Below are positions 17,301 through 26,502 of a stretch of 64,000 bases of DNA, piece by piece. A program made the translations under genes and the position numbers. The notes below the pieces were generated by a model, which did not search any database, was not told the DNA's origin, and saw only the letters and a list, made by a program, of their open reading frames with translations. This DNA is from an uncultured Sporosarcina sp. (GTDB taxonomy: Bacteria; Bacillota; Bacilli; Bacillales_A; Planococcaceae). Position 1 is the first letter of the stretch. Every line of letters begins with the position of its first letter. The stretch lies in NCBI GenBank assembly GCA_948469885.1, contig CAOKMT010000006.1:1-64000 (forward strand), read 5' to 3'.

Positions 17301-17356
17301 AGTCCAAAGTAGTTGGTGTCCGTCGGTTACTTTTCAGAAAGATATCAAAGTAATTT

Positions 17357-17398
17357 AAAACAGGTGAAGAAAACGGTTCGTTTTCTTCACCTGTTTTA
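17357..17398. terminator. Bidirectional terminator
   Basis: Perfect 18-base-pair hairpin AAAACAGGTGAAGAAAAC with its complement around a five-base loop, then TTTTATTTT. It can stop transcription from the permease side and from hemQ on the reverse strand. Confidence 0.92.
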
Positions 17399-17435
17399 TT
17401 TTAGGGGCTTATCGGATAGCCCTTTTATGTGATGA

Positions 17436-18185
17436 TTAAATTGTAAAGAATTCAGTCGTTTTGTCGCTATCTAAAAGCGTACCGACGAAGAATGATCCGA
17501 ATTCAGCGTAGCGCGCGCTCACTTCATCAAAGCGCATTTCATAAATGATTTTCTTAAACTGAAGCACGTCATCTGAGAATAATGTGACGCCCCATTCGTA
17601 ATCGTCAAAACCGACAGATCCCGTAATGATTTGCTTGATCTTTCCAGCATAACTGCGGCCGATCATGCCGTGGTCGTACATCAATTTTTTGCGCGTATCC
17701 ATGTCTAACAAATACCAGTTATCTTCGCCGTCACGTTTTTTATCCATCGGATAGAAACAGATATATTGGCTGCGTGGCAATTCGGGGTACAGACGACCGC
17801 GGACGTATGGGTTTTCATATGGATCTTCATCCGACTCGCCAGCGAGGTAGTTCGACAACTCGACGACGGAAACGTATGAATAAGCAGGAAGTGTGAAATC
17901 TGCAATTGCTAGTTTATTGAATTCAGCTTCAAGCTCTTGCAGTTCATCCATTGTTGGGCGTAAAATCATGAGCATGAAATCTGCTTTTTGGCCAACAACT
18001 GTATAGAAAGCATGGCTGCCTGTCTTTTCGTCATGTGCTTTTTGGAGCTTCTCAAGATAAAGAAGAAATTCATCGACGATGGACTGTCGTTCTTCTTTGG
18101 AAATCATTTTCCAAGATGTCCAATCCATTGTGCGGAGATCGTGTAATGCGTACCAACCATCGAGTGTAATTGCTGCTTCGTTCAT
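17436..18185 (-). CDS. hemQ: Coproheme decarboxylase HemQ
   Basis: Chlorite-dismutase-fold enzyme that converts coproheme III to heme b in the coproporphyrin-dependent pathway of Firmicutes. Begins [31 protein letters not shown], then [19 protein letters not shown] (with the reactive tyrosine region) and [15 protein letters not shown] carrying the proximal heme histidine. [19 protein letters not shown] completes the fold. 249 residues, as usual. Divergent from pta, as in B. subtilis (ywfI-pta-lipL). ATG at 18185; the reverse-strand upstream has AAAGGAGTG. Confidence 0.94.
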   Translation of the reverse strand: MNEAAITLDGWYALHDLRTMDWTSWKMISKEERQSIVDEFLLYLEKLQKAHDEKTGSHAFYTVVGQKADFMLMILRPTMDELQELEAEFNKLAIADFTLPAYSYVSVVELSNYLAGESDEDPYENPYVRGRLYPELPRSQYICFYPMDKKRDGEDNWYLLDMDTRKKLMYDHGMIGRSYAGKIKQIITGSVGFDDYEWGVTLFSDDVLQFKKIIYEMRFDEVSARYAEFGSFFVGTLLDSDKTTEFFTI

Positions 18186-18364
18186 GTATAAGACACTCCT
18201 TTAATTATAGTATGTTTACATCGTACACAGTGTAGCATACCTTGCTTAAGAACGCCCTTGTTATGCGGTGTTGTCACGAATTTGACATAAGGCGTCCGCC
18301 TTTTCACGAAAGGCCTATTGATGTATGCTTGTACATATAAGATGAATGGAAAGGCGGACTTGGA

Positions 18365-19336
18365 ATGACTGATTTTTTCAGTGAAGTGAAAGGGAAATTA
18401 CGTGGGCAGCAAAAAACGATCATATTACCTGAAGGGACGGACGCCCGCATTCTTGAAGCGGCGGCACGCCTGCATAATGAAGGCTATGTGAGACCTATCC
18501 TGCTAGGGAATGAAGAAGAAGTGAGACGCGCCGCAAAAGTGGGTGGCAACGATGTATCGGAAGTCGAAGTGATTGATCCGACGGACGTCCCTTACTTTGA
18601 AGAGCTTGTTGAGCAATTTGTCGAGCGGCGGAATGGGAAAGCGACAGTCGAGCAAGCGCGTGAAGTTTTGAAGGATGTCAACTATTTTGGCACGATGCTT
18701 GTCTATACGGGGCGTGCTGACGGGTTGGTGAGTGGTGCGATCCATTCGACGGCGGATACAGTGCGGCCTGCTCTTCAAATCATCCGGACGAAACCGGGCG
18801 TATCGAAAACGAGTGGTGCATTCATCATGATGAAAGAAGAAGAGCGACTTGTTTTCGCGGATTGTGCGATTACAGTGGCACCAACTGCACAAGAGCTTGC
18901 GGAAATCGCGATTGAAAGTGCGGCGACAGCCCGTTCCTTCGGCATTAAGCCGCGCGTTGCAATGCTTTCTTTCTCGACGAAAGGGTCAGCGGTCACCGAC
19001 GAAACGAAGAAAACGGCGGAGGCAGTGAAGCTTGCCCAAGCGCTTTCCCCTGACTTACCCCTTGACGGGGAGTTTCAATTCGATGCAGCGTACGTCCCTG
19101 AGGTGGCGGCGCAAAAAGCACCGGAAGCGGTCATTCAAGGAGACGCCAATGTGTTTGTATTCCCATCTCTTGAAGCGGGAAATATCGGCTATAAATTGAC
19201 GGAACGACTTGGTGGCTATGAAGCGCTCGGTCCGATTTTACAAGGGCTGAATGCACCGGTTAACGACTTGTCCCGCGGTTGTTCAGCGGAAGATGTTTAC
19301 AAGTTAAGTTTATTGACTGCAGCGCAAAGTCTATAA
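18365..19336 (+). CDS. pta: Phosphate acetyltransferase
   Basis: Interconverts acetyl-CoA and acetyl phosphate in overflow acetate metabolism. Motifs: IILPEGTDARILEAAARLH, YFGTMLVYTGRADGLVSGA, KTSGAFIMMKEE, ADCAITVAPTAQELAEIA and FSTKGSA. 323 residues, the short single-domain form of Bacillus. ATG at 18365 lies 4 bases after a GGCGGACTTGGA site, weak but the frame start fits the family. lipL follows after 14 bases, as in B. subtilis. Confidence 0.95.
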   Translation: MTDFFSEVKGKLRGQQKTIILPEGTDARILEAAARLHNEGYVRPILLGNEEEVRRAAKVGGNDVSEVEVIDPTDVPYFEELVEQFVERRNGKATVEQAREVLKDVNYFGTMLVYTGRADGLVSGAIHSTADTVRPALQIIRTKPGVSKTSGAFIMMKEEERLVFADCAITVAPTAQELAEIAIESAATARSFGIKPRVAMLSFSTKGSAVTDETKKTAEAVKLAQALSPDLPLDGEFQFDAAYVPEVAAQKAPEAVIQGDANVFVFPSLEAGNIGYKLTERLGGYEALGPILQGLNAPVNDLSRGCSAEDVYKLSLLTAAQSL

Positions 19337-19350
19337 ACGGGAGTAGAAAA

Positions 19351-20193
19351 ATGTTAAATTATGAATCTTTTTTGCGTATCCCCGAATGGCGGTTCGTGGA
19401 TGAATCCATTAGTGCACGCAATCGATCTGCATTGGAATCGTTTGCCATGGACGACACGCTTTGCCATCTTGTCGGGCAACGGATGAGTATTCCGACAGTC
19501 CGCACGTGGGTGCATGATGAAACGGTCGTTCTTGGCATTCAAGACCACCGGCTTCCGTATGTGACGGAAGCCATTTCCATGTTGGAAAATACGGGCTATA
19601 AAACGCTTGTCAGAAATTCTGGTGGTTTGGCAGTCGTGTTGGATGAGGGGATATTAAACATTTCTCTCGTATTTTCAGAACAAAATGCGGCCATCGATAT
19701 TTCAGCAGGTTATGAAATTATGCTTGCTTTTGTTCAGCGTCTCTTTCCTGAAGCGGAAGGGCAGATCAAAGCCTATGAAATTGTCGGTTCGTATTGTCCT
19801 GGTTCCTATGATCTTAGTATCGGAGGGCGGAAGTTTGCGGGCATTTCACAGCGCAGACTACGGCAAGGGATCGCAGTTCAAGTGTATTTATGTGTGGAAG
19901 GAAGTGGAGCGGAACGTGCGGAATTGATCCGCCGGCTTTACGAGTTAGGGTTGCAAGGAGAGCAGACGAAGTTTGTGTATCCGCATATCCAACCTGAAGT
20001 GATGGCTTCGCTTACAGAACTTCTAGGCATTCCGCTGACAGTTGCCGATGTTGTTATTCGCGTGCAGAAATTGCTGCACACCTATGCTAATAACGTATTT
20101 ATCGGTGGATTGAGCGAGGAAGAAATAGACTTGTATGCATTTTATTTGAACCGGGTCTTCGAACGAAATCAAAAAATGTTGACGAAGAAGTAA
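19351..20193 (+). CDS. lipL: Octanoyl-[GcvH]:protein N-octanoyltransferase LipL
   Basis: Moves octanoyl groups from GcvH to E2 subunits of 2-oxoacid dehydrogenases in the Bacillus lipoate pathway. 280 residues; LPYVTEAISMLENTG, VRNSGGLAVVLDEGILNISL, the catalytic cysteine in SYCPGSYDLSIGGRKFAGIS and the lysine of GRKFAG are all present. Position directly after pta is the same as in B. subtilis and separates it from LplJ or LipM. ATG at 19351 with CGGGAG upstream. Confidence 0.92.
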   Translation: MLNYESFLRIPEWRFVDESISARNRSALESFAMDDTLCHLVGQRMSIPTVRTWVHDETVVLGIQDHRLPYVTEAISMLENTGYKTLVRNSGGLAVVLDEGILNISLVFSEQNAAIDISAGYEIMLAFVQRLFPEAEGQIKAYEIVGSYCPGSYDLSIGGRKFAGISQRRLRQGIAVQVYLCVEGSGAERAELIRRLYELGLQGEQTKFVYPHIQPEVMASLTELLGIPLTVADVVIRVQKLLHTYANNVFIGGLSEEEIDLYAFYLNRVFERNQKMLTKK

Positions 20194-20256
20194 AATTTAA
20201 GTAGATGAGTCAATTTCATAATTGAACAATCAACACCAACACTAAAATCCGAATAA

Positions 20257-20390
20257 AGTTAATTTCCGCTTCAGGCGGACGCTTTCCGCGGGCACGGCTT
20301 CAATCTCCTCGTCACTGCGTTCCTGCGGAGCTTTCAGCTCGCGCTGTTCCGCAGGAGTCGCCGTCTTACGCTCCAATCAACTAGGGTATT
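20257..20390 (-). repeat. Dispersed intergenic repeat, longest copy
   Basis: Reverse strand reads GACGGCGACTCCTGCGGAAC, then AGCTGAAAGCTCCGCAGGA and ends GCGGAAAGCGTCCGCCTGAA followed by GCGGAAATTAAC. Shorter or partial copies of the last part are at about 10911, 47245 and 59970 on the plus strand. It holds several internal inverted repeats and no reading frame of note. The type resembles small repeats common in intergenic DNA of Bacillaceae and Planococcaceae (from memory). Confidence 0.75.
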
Positions 20391-20511
20391 AGACTATTTT
20401 GACGAACGATAAAAGAGATAATATACTAATCATTCGTTTTTTATAAGTGGAATAAGCAATTATGAAATTGACACAGATAACAGGGTGTCTAGTCTTTGAA
20501 GTAATAGAAAA

Positions 20512-20545
20512 AACCACCGATCAGTGACTGATCGGTGGTTCTTTT
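20512..20545. terminator. Bidirectional terminator between lipL and rsfA
   Basis: Perfect 14-base stem AACCACCGATCAGT with its complement around one base, A-run before and T-rich after. The rsfA stop codon lies inside the stem. Confidence 0.9.
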
Positions 20546-21156
20546 GATACTAGATTACCATTCGGTTCCATTGTGAAAATAGGGGCACTGCGCTCTTCTT
20601 CGTCGTTAAGCGTGACGAGACGGCGAGCACGATTCATAATTTGGACGAATTGTTCGTAATCGGAACGAAGCGTTTCATTTTCACGTTGGAGTTTTGTAAT
20701 TTCTTTTTCAAGTTTTTCAATGTTTTCAGTGGCGGCTTTCGCTGTTTGTTTCCAACGGAGCGATTCGCTATCGCCTGCCCCTGTGTGATGGAGCCGAACC
20801 AAATAAGCGATGACCGTATCCAGCGATAATGCCGACAAAGGAATAGGCACTCTGTTTTCCTCTTCGCTACCTTGTGACGGCGTATACAAATGTTGAGCGC
20901 GCCGTTTGAAGTCTTTTCCAAGCATGCGCATCGCTTGCTTACGTTCCCTTTTTGCTTCTTCCAATTCTTGTTCGTACTCGCGTCTGACGACGGCGTTCCA
21001 TCTGAACCCGCATGCAGCCGCCGTTCGATTCAATGCATCACCGACTTCTTCAAAAGCACTTAATTGTGTGCTTCCTTCGCGTACATGTCGTAACACCGTC
21101 TCCGCGAGCAACATATCATTTTCTTCCATCCAAGCATCCTGTCTGACTTTCACCAT
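20521..21156 (-). CDS. rsfA: RsfA family prespore transcription factor
   Basis: Myb/SANT-like DNA-binding protein that tunes sigma-F dependent genes in the B. subtilis forespore. The N-terminus (VRQDAWMEENDMLLAETVLR then LSAFEEVGDALNRTAAACGF and RWNAVVRREY) is the conserved helix-turn-helix part; residues about 140-190 form a coiled coil (AKAATENIEKLEKEITKLQRE). 211 residues from the ATG at 21156, chosen because GGAGG is seven bases away; three earlier in-frame ATGs are too near or lack a site. Next to ywfO as in B. subtilis. Confidence 0.88.
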   Translation of the reverse strand: MVKVRQDAWMEENDMLLAETVLRHVREGSTQLSAFEEVGDALNRTAAACGFRWNAVVRREYEQELEEAKRERKQAMRMLGKDFKRRAQHLYTPSQGSEEENRVPIPLSALSLDTVIAYLVRLHHTGAGDSESLRWKQTAKAATENIEKLEKEITKLQRENETLRSDYEQFVQIMNRARRLVTLNDEEERSAPIFTMEPNGNLVSKEPPISH

Positions 21157-21315
21157 TGCCATGCCTCCTGCCATATTCATAATCTCTTTCTATCATCATT
21201 ATGGACACGTAAACATTCTTTTATTCATCCTAAAAAAGTATTATCCGATTTTGTCTTTCGGAGCGCTCGGGTTTTGAGTACAATAGAGTGAAGTAGTGAA
21301 TGGAGGTGCACACAT

Positions 21316-22614
21316 ATGGGATATAAAAATGAAAAACTGGCCGAAGAGAAAGTGTTCAAAGATCCGGTGCACCGCTACATCCATGTACGGGACAAGGTCG
21401 TGTGGGATGTGATTGGGACGCGTGAGTTCCAGCGATTGCGTCGTATCAGGCAACTCGGCACGACTTATCTCGTGTTTCACGGGGCGGAGCATAGCCGCTT
21501 CCAGCATTCGCTTGGCGTCTATGAAATCGTCCGCAGGATTGTGGACGACGGTTTTAGTGGGCGCCCGGAATGGGATGAAGATGAGCGTCTCATTACGCTG
21601 TTAGCCGCGCTGTTGCACGATTTGGGGCACGGTCCTTTTTCACATGCATTTGAAAATGTTTTCGATTTGGATCATGAAAATTTTACGCAAGCGATCATTC
21701 TCGGCGATACGGAAGTCAATGCAGTGCTTCGCCAAGTGTCATCGGAATTCCCGCAAAAAGTGGCGGATGTCATTGGGAAAACGTACCCGGACAAGCTTGT
21801 CGTCAGTCTTATTTCAAGTCAAATTGATGCGGACCGGATGGATTATCTACAACGGGATGCGTATTATACAGGTGTCTCTTATGGTCACTTCGATATGGAA
21901 CGGATTTTGCGTGTCATGCGACCATCGGAAGAACAAGCAGTCGTCAAGTCTAGCGGGATGCATGCCGTGGAAGACTATATTATGAGCAGGTATCAAATGT
22001 ACTGGCAAGTCTATTTTCACCCGGTTTCCCGAAGTGCAGAAGTCATTTTGACGAAAATATTGCACCGGGCGAAAAAATTGTACGAAACGGGGTATATATT
22101 TAACCAACATCCTGTCCACTTCCAATCATTTTTCGATCGAACATTTTTATTGGAAGATTATATAGCGCTTGACGAAGGGGTCATGACGACGTATTTTCAA
22201 ATGTGGACGAAAGAAAAAGACCCGATCTTAGCAGATTTGAGCAGTCGTTTTATTAATCGGCGTCTCTTTCAGTATGTGGAGTTTAACCCAGCCACGGAGT
22301 ATACGAAAACGGGTGAATTATCAGCCCTTTTTGAACAGGCGGGGATCGACCCGGACTACTATTTGGTCGTTGATTCATCTTCGGACTTACCGTATGATTT
22401 TTATCGGCCTGGAGAAGAAAATGAAAGACTACCGATTTTTTTGGAAATGCCAACAGGTGAACTGAGAGAAATATCTCGTTCGTCGGACATCGTCGATTCG
22501 ATTTCAGGTAAGCGACGGACAGATCATAAACTATATTTTCCAGAAGATCTATTAGAAAAGGGCAAGGATGAAAATCCTTTGTATCGCCAAATTTTACATA
22601 TGTTGAGAGGATAA
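21316..22614 (+). CDS. ywfO: HD-domain phosphohydrolase, YwfO (dNTPase/SAMHD1-like)
   Basis: Metal-dependent HD hydrolase related to dGTPases; YwfO homologues act on dNTPs or related nucleotides. Substrate-contact motif FHGAEHSRFQHSLGVYEI and metal motif ALLHDLGHGPFSHAFE give the full H...HD...D set, with SQIDADRMDYLQRDAYYTG after. 432 residues. ATG at 21316 has GGAGGTG upstream. Followed by ywgA after 16 bases, as in B. subtilis. Confidence 0.92.
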   Translation: MGYKNEKLAEEKVFKDPVHRYIHVRDKVVWDVIGTREFQRLRRIRQLGTTYLVFHGAEHSRFQHSLGVYEIVRRIVDDGFSGRPEWDEDERLITLLAALLHDLGHGPFSHAFENVFDLDHENFTQAIILGDTEVNAVLRQVSSEFPQKVADVIGKTYPDKLVVSLISSQIDADRMDYLQRDAYYTGVSYGHFDMERILRVMRPSEEQAVVKSSGMHAVEDYIMSRYQMYWQVYFHPVSRSAEVILTKILHRAKKLYETGYIFNQHPVHFQSFFDRTFLLEDYIALDEGVMTTYFQMWTKEKDPILADLSSRFINRRLFQYVEFNPATEYTKTGELSALFEQAGIDPDYYLVVDSSSDLPYDFYRPGEENERLPIFLEMPTGELREISRSSDIVDSISGKRRTDHKLYFPEDLLEKGKDENPLYRQILHMLRG

Positions 22615-22630
22615 GAAAGGGTGGGCAACC

Positions 22631-23143
22631 TTGTTGCAAGAGCATGCAAAAATTGTGCAGTTTATTTCTTTAGCTGAGGAAGTGACGGGACGGAAAAAGC
22701 TACAAAAAATGATTTATATCGCAAAGAAAATGCATTTTCCCTTCGCGGAAAAATTCGAACTTCACATGTATGGACCTTATTCGGAAGAGTTGACGTTGCG
22801 TGTGGAGGAACTTTGTGAGATGGGCTTTCTGAATGAGCAGTTTGTGGATAAAGGCGCCTATGTCCAATATAAATACAATGTCTCGGAGGAAGGGGGACGT
22901 TTTCTCCAGACCGCTCCCGAGGCTGCGGATCGATTGGACGGGTTCATTGGCATGATGCAAGTGAAAAGTTCAAGATTTTTGGAACTTGTGTCAACGCTTC
23001 TTTATTTCGATCATCTTTCAAAAGAAGAGCAAATTGAAAAAGTGCATATCGTCAAAAATAAGTTGAAGTTTTCCGAACAGGAGATGGACGATGCGTTCGA
23101 TTTCATCTACCAATTAGAGCAGCAAGCAATCCCAACGGCGTAA
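22631..23143 (+). CDS. ywgA: YwgA family protein
   Basis: 170 residues, LQEHAKIVQFISLAEEVTGRK at the start (first part LQEHAKIVQFISLAEE), then LQKMIYIAKKMHFPF and ELHMYGPYSEELTLRVEEL. This is a winged-helix-like fold related to SocA/Panacea-type domains; YwgA itself has no established role. TTG start with AAAGGGTGG upstream; a second TTG follows at once. Operon with ywfO. Confidence 0.85.
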   Translation: MLQEHAKIVQFISLAEEVTGRKKLQKMIYIAKKMHFPFAEKFELHMYGPYSEELTLRVEELCEMGFLNEQFVDKGAYVQYKYNVSEEGGRFLQTAPEAADRLDGFIGMMQVKSSRFLELVSTLLYFDHLSKEEQIEKVHIVKNKLKFSEQEMDDAFDFIYQLEQQAIPTA

Positions 23144-23162
23144 GAAAACCGCCGGAAAAGGC

Positions 23163-23211
23163 AACACTTCGGCGGGAAGGACATTCGCCGAAGAACCCGC
23201 AACGAAGTGTT
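23163..23211. terminator. Long hairpin between convergent ywgA and ywhB
   Basis: AACACTTCG-GCGGG pairs with CCCGC-AA-CGAAGTGTT. An alternative fold pairs CTTCGGC (23167-23173) with GCCGAAG (23187-23193). No strong T-tract on either side, so termination is likely but not certain. Confidence 0.55.
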
Positions 23212-23252
23212 CGAAAAGCTAGGCTGTATCATTTTGATAAATAATAAAGTTT

Positions 23253-23438
23253 TTACTCATCCATGAGGCGCTTGCCTGCAATGGCATAGTTGTTTTTGGA
23301 CATTTCTTCAATAAAGACTGTAACGCGTTCTGCGGGAGCACCCGTCGTTTCAACGACTGCTTCCGTTACTTTTTCGCAAAGCGCACGCTTTTGTTCGTCG
23401 GTACGTCCTTCGAACATTTTGACAGTGACATATGGCAT
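23253..23438 (-). CDS. ywhB: 4-oxalocrotonate tautomerase family protein
   Basis: 61 residues starting MPYVTVKMFEGRTDEQKRAL; Pro2 becomes the N-terminal catalytic proline after Met removal. VERVTVFIEEMSKNNYA-like segment (here AERVTVFIEEMSKNNYAIAG) is the typical second half. Such proteins are hexameric tautomerases; the natural substrate of YwhB is unclear. ATG at 23438 follows GGGGAGGGG on the reverse strand. A longer reading frame extends upstream but has no support. Confidence 0.9.
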   Translation of the reverse strand: MPYVTVKMFEGRTDEQKRALCEKVTEAVVETTGAPAERVTVFIEEMSKNNYAIAGKRLMDE

Positions 23439-23505
23439 TTCTCTTTCCCCTCCCCTTGGATATCCAGTATACTGTTTATAATAGCAGAGTTGGAGGGTGA
23501 AACGA

Positions 23506-24024
23506 ATGGGAAATGAAAAGAAACCACAACCTAAAATGGGGTTTACAATTATAAAAGACGATCCGACAGATGGACATAAAGGGTTCGGGATCGGCTCATT
23601 GTCATTGGAAAACGTCACTCCTGTCTTTATCGACGTCGAAGAAGAAATTGCGACAATTGAAGTCGGGGCAATGCACGCCAGGAGTCCGATCGAGCGGGGC
23701 ATAAAATTCACGCTGGATCGTGAAGACTCCGCGGGTGGAAAGCCTTATTGGCTTATATGGATCACGATTGAATATAAAGAAGAAGGCCCGTATTATGCAG
23801 GTGTGACTGCTTGTGAAATGGTCGTCAATCGAGAGAAAAGGCGCGGGTATAAAAATTTCGTCGAGCATATGAACAAATTGGATCGCTCGATGAAAGGAAG
23901 AATCATTGTAGACGAAATGGATGATGTGTCCAAACGGGTGCTCGCGGACTTTTTGAAAGAACATAACGAAGCGTTGTGGGACCGCAGTGAACCCGAACTG
24001 CATAAGGGACTTGAGACGAACTAA
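23506..24024 (+). CDS. ywhD: YwhD family protein
   Basis: 172 residues; FTIIKDDPTDGHKGFGIGSL near the start, VFIDVEEEIATIEVGAMHAR and the ending RVLADFLKEHNEALW are conserved in YwhD proteins. Cytoplasmic, function unknown. ATG at 23506 lies 10 bases after GGAGG. Divergent from ywhB and convergent with pbpG, the same neighbourhood as in B. subtilis. Confidence 0.85.
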   Translation: MGNEKKPQPKMGFTIIKDDPTDGHKGFGIGSLSLENVTPVFIDVEEEIATIEVGAMHARSPIERGIKFTLDREDSAGGKPYWLIWITIEYKEEGPYYAGVTACEMVVNREKRRGYKNFVEHMNKLDRSMKGRIIVDEMDDVSKRVLADFLKEHNEALWDRSEPELHKGLETN

Positions 24025-24207
24025 CTTGAGCAAAATTCGACATTTTTATATACTTTTGTTTGGAAGGTTGAATGTCGGCATGAAAGGCAGTACACTTGAA
24101 ATTAGCTTGTAAATGTAAGCTAGGACAACCGGCTGGTGCAACAAAGGCAATTAGGAAGTCAGACAAACCCAAGCATGATTTTCTCATTGACATAAGCGCT
24201 AGGCGGT

Positions 24208-24246
24208 AAAAAAGCTTCTTTCCCAAAAAGGGAAGAAGCTTTTTTA
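24208..24246. terminator. Bidirectional terminator between ywhD and pbpG
   Basis: Hairpin AAAAAAGCTTCTT-CCC with GGG-AAGAAGCTTTTTT; T-runs on both strands. It lies 28 bases past the pbpG stop on the reverse strand and about 180 bases past ywhD. Confidence 0.9.
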
Positions 24247-24273
24247 AATAGATAGCGGCGTGAATCTAGCGGT

Positions 24274-26328
24274 TCAGTCAAAAAACGAAAAAGGGAATAA
24301 ATTGAAACTACCATCTTCATTGTCACCTACCCGTTGTTCTTGAAGGGTTTTATCTGTACATAATTTTTGAGGCATATCTTTCTCTTTCACATAGACGAGC
24401 CGTTGCCGTTCACATTCCGCCACAGCGAGTCCTCCTGTTTCGACGTCGACAATCACACCATTTACGCCTTCTGGTGGGATGAATGGTTCGGGTTTTCGTC
24501 CACTATGAACTTCTTCCATGAAATTGATCCATATTTTTTTAGTTGCCCCTTGATCTTGCGGATCTGTCAGCTGCTTGCCGGCATCAAAGCCAGTCCACAC
24601 GCCTGCGGTGAGCGATGGCGTAAAGCCGATCAAATATTGGTCTGAAATGGTCGTCCCTGATTTCGCAGCATACGGTCGCGTTTGTTTCTGTCGCATCGAC
24701 AACCCTGTCGCCGAAGTATAATCATTGAATACAGGGTCGAACATACCTGTTAACAGATGAGTCATCACAAATGCATCTTGTTCTGAAATGATTTGTTTGC
24801 CTTTCTTTTTTGGACGCTCATAAACTGTTTTCCCATCCGCATCCGCGATTGAAACGATCGCAGTTGGTTCGACCTCGACACCGCCAGCCGCAATGCGATT
24901 GAAAGCATTCGTCATTTCCAACAACGTAGCTTCCGTCGTTCCGAGCGCAATGGCTGGGGAGTTCTGAAATTTCGTTTCAATCCCGAGTCGTTCCGCCATT
25001 TGTTGAAAGTTTTTATAGCCGACTTCTTCCAATGTCTTGACTGCGAAAATGTTATCTGAAATGGCAAGTGCTTGCGCAAGGGAAATAGGATGATCTGCAA
25101 ACTTCCCATTGACATTTTTCGGTTCGTACGTAGATCTTCCGTCGTCATATGTGAAAATTGTTTTTTCCGTCGATAAAAAAGTGAGTGGATTGAAGCCATT
25201 TTCAAGCGCAGCTGCATATAAGATTGGTTTCATCGCCGAACCAGGCTGACGTTTTGCTTGAGTGACTCGGTTAAACGGGCTTGTCGTATAATCCACGCCG
25301 CCGACAAGCGAGGTGATGGAGCCGGTTTCCGGTTCGATCGACATGAAGCCGACTTGTAGCTCGCTCTCGGGCATCCACTTTGTGATGACTTCTTCCGCTG
25401 TTTGTTGATGGTGTGGATTGAGCGTCGTGCGGATCACCCATCCGCCTTCCGCAGCATGTCTTCCTTTCGCGGTTAAAATTTCTTCCGCTTCTTTCCACAC
25501 TTCGTCGAGAAAATAAGGGGCAACACGTTTAGCGCCAGCCCACTCGCGTGATTTCAATGCAATTTGTTCCGCTTTCGCCCGGTCCGCTTGTCTTTCCGTA
25601 ATATATCCTTCGGCGACCATCGACGAGAGGACGAGTTCTTTCCGCTTTTTCGAGTTTTCAGGGTTGTCAATCGGCGAGTAAATGGAAGGGCCTTTCGCGA
25701 TGGCCACAATGACGGCCGATTCTTCGAGCGTCAAATCTTTTGCCGGTTTCCCAAAATAAAACTGACTTGCTGCTTCGACACCATACATCCCGTGATCGAA
25801 ATAGACCGTATTCAAGTAACCTTCCAAAATGACATCTTTATCATAAAATACTTCCATTCGATAGGCATATAGCGCCTCATTGATCTTTCTTTTCCATGAC
25901 TTCGTATGGGTTAAATAAAGATTGCGCGCGTATTGCTGTGTAATTGTACTCGCACCCTCTGCTTTTCGACGCGCTTTTATATCTTTTAACACGGCTCCGG
26001 CAATCCGTCTGTAATCAAAACCGTTGTGCTTGTAAAAGTTCCGGTCTTCCGTCGCCACGACCGCATCGACGAGGAAAGGCGATATCTCATCGAGGTCGAC
26101 CCAATACCGCCGCTCTGCTGAAAAACGGTCTCCGATCTGTTTGCCGTCTTTATCGAGAAAAACGGAAGCTTTCGGTACACTGAGTGAAGGCGCTCCTGTC
26201 ATTTGCGCGTATAGTCGAAGGGCGCCGAACATCGTCAACACGGCGGTAAGTGCTGTAATGGCCAACAATGAAAAACGACGTAAAAATGTTCGTCTTTTTT
26301 TCTTTTTTACGTAATCTGTACGCTGCAT
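24274..26328 (-). CDS. pbpG: Class A penicillin-binding protein, PbpG-like
   Basis: Bifunctional transglycosylase/transpeptidase. After a basic N-terminus a single membrane anchor spans about residues 15-40. The glycosyltransferase domain (about 75-250) has VVATEDRNFYKHNGFDYRRI, split as ATEDRNFYKHNGFD, and GASTITQQYARNL. The transpeptidase domain shows GSAMKP (SxxK), AISDN (SxN) and AKSGTT (KTG-type). 684 residues from the ATG at 26328, chosen because AGGACGGGA precedes it; a TTG at 26385 is a weaker option. In B. subtilis PbpG acts in the forespore with PbpF and is also beside ywhD. Confidence 0.9.
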   Translation of the reverse strand: MQRTDYVKKKKRRTFLRRFSLLAITALTAVLTMFGALRLYAQMTGAPSLSVPKASVFLDKDGKQIGDRFSAERRYWVDLDEISPFLVDAVVATEDRNFYKHNGFDYRRIAGAVLKDIKARRKAEGASTITQQYARNLYLTHTKSWKRKINEALYAYRMEVFYDKDVILEGYLNTVYFDHGMYGVEAASQFYFGKPAKDLTLEESAVIVAIAKGPSIYSPIDNPENSKKRKELVLSSMVAEGYITERQADRAKAEQIALKSREWAGAKRVAPYFLDEVWKEAEEILTAKGRHAAEGGWVIRTTLNPHHQQTAEEVITKWMPESELQVGFMSIEPETGSITSLVGGVDYTTSPFNRVTQAKRQPGSAMKPILYAAALENGFNPLTFLSTEKTIFTYDDGRSTYEPKNVNGKFADHPISLAQALAISDNIFAVKTLEEVGYKNFQQMAERLGIETKFQNSPAIALGTTEATLLEMTNAFNRIAAGGVEVEPTAIVSIADADGKTVYERPKKKGKQIISEQDAFVMTHLLTGMFDPVFNDYTSATGLSMRQKQTRPYAAKSGTTISDQYLIGFTPSLTAGVWTGFDAGKQLTDPQDQGATKKIWINFMEEVHSGRKPEPFIPPEGVNGVIVDVETGGLAVAECERQRLVYVKEKDMPQKLCTDKTLQEQRVGDNEDGSFNLFPFSFFD

Positions 26329-26502
26329 ACGATCCCGTCCTGTCATGTCCATGTCTTTGTTAGCAGTATGCGACGTCTGGAACAAGATTAAACGAAATTT
26401 TTTAGCATTTTATCTATAATTGGCTCCCCGAATTGAAATATAAGGTGAAAGAAGGATATAATAAATAGATATTTTCATTTAAAAGAAGTGGCGGTGAACG
26501 AT

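Noticed and set aside
17130..17312. 60-codon frame as an intact small gene
   Set aside because: It is a fragment of a transposase C-terminus whose continuation lies in another frame, so it is listed as a pseudogene.
24025..24207. Possible gene or element between ywhD and pbpG
   Set aside because: Contains CGACATT/AATGTCG and TAGCTT/AAGCTA repeats but no reading frame with a start and ribosome site; too little to name.
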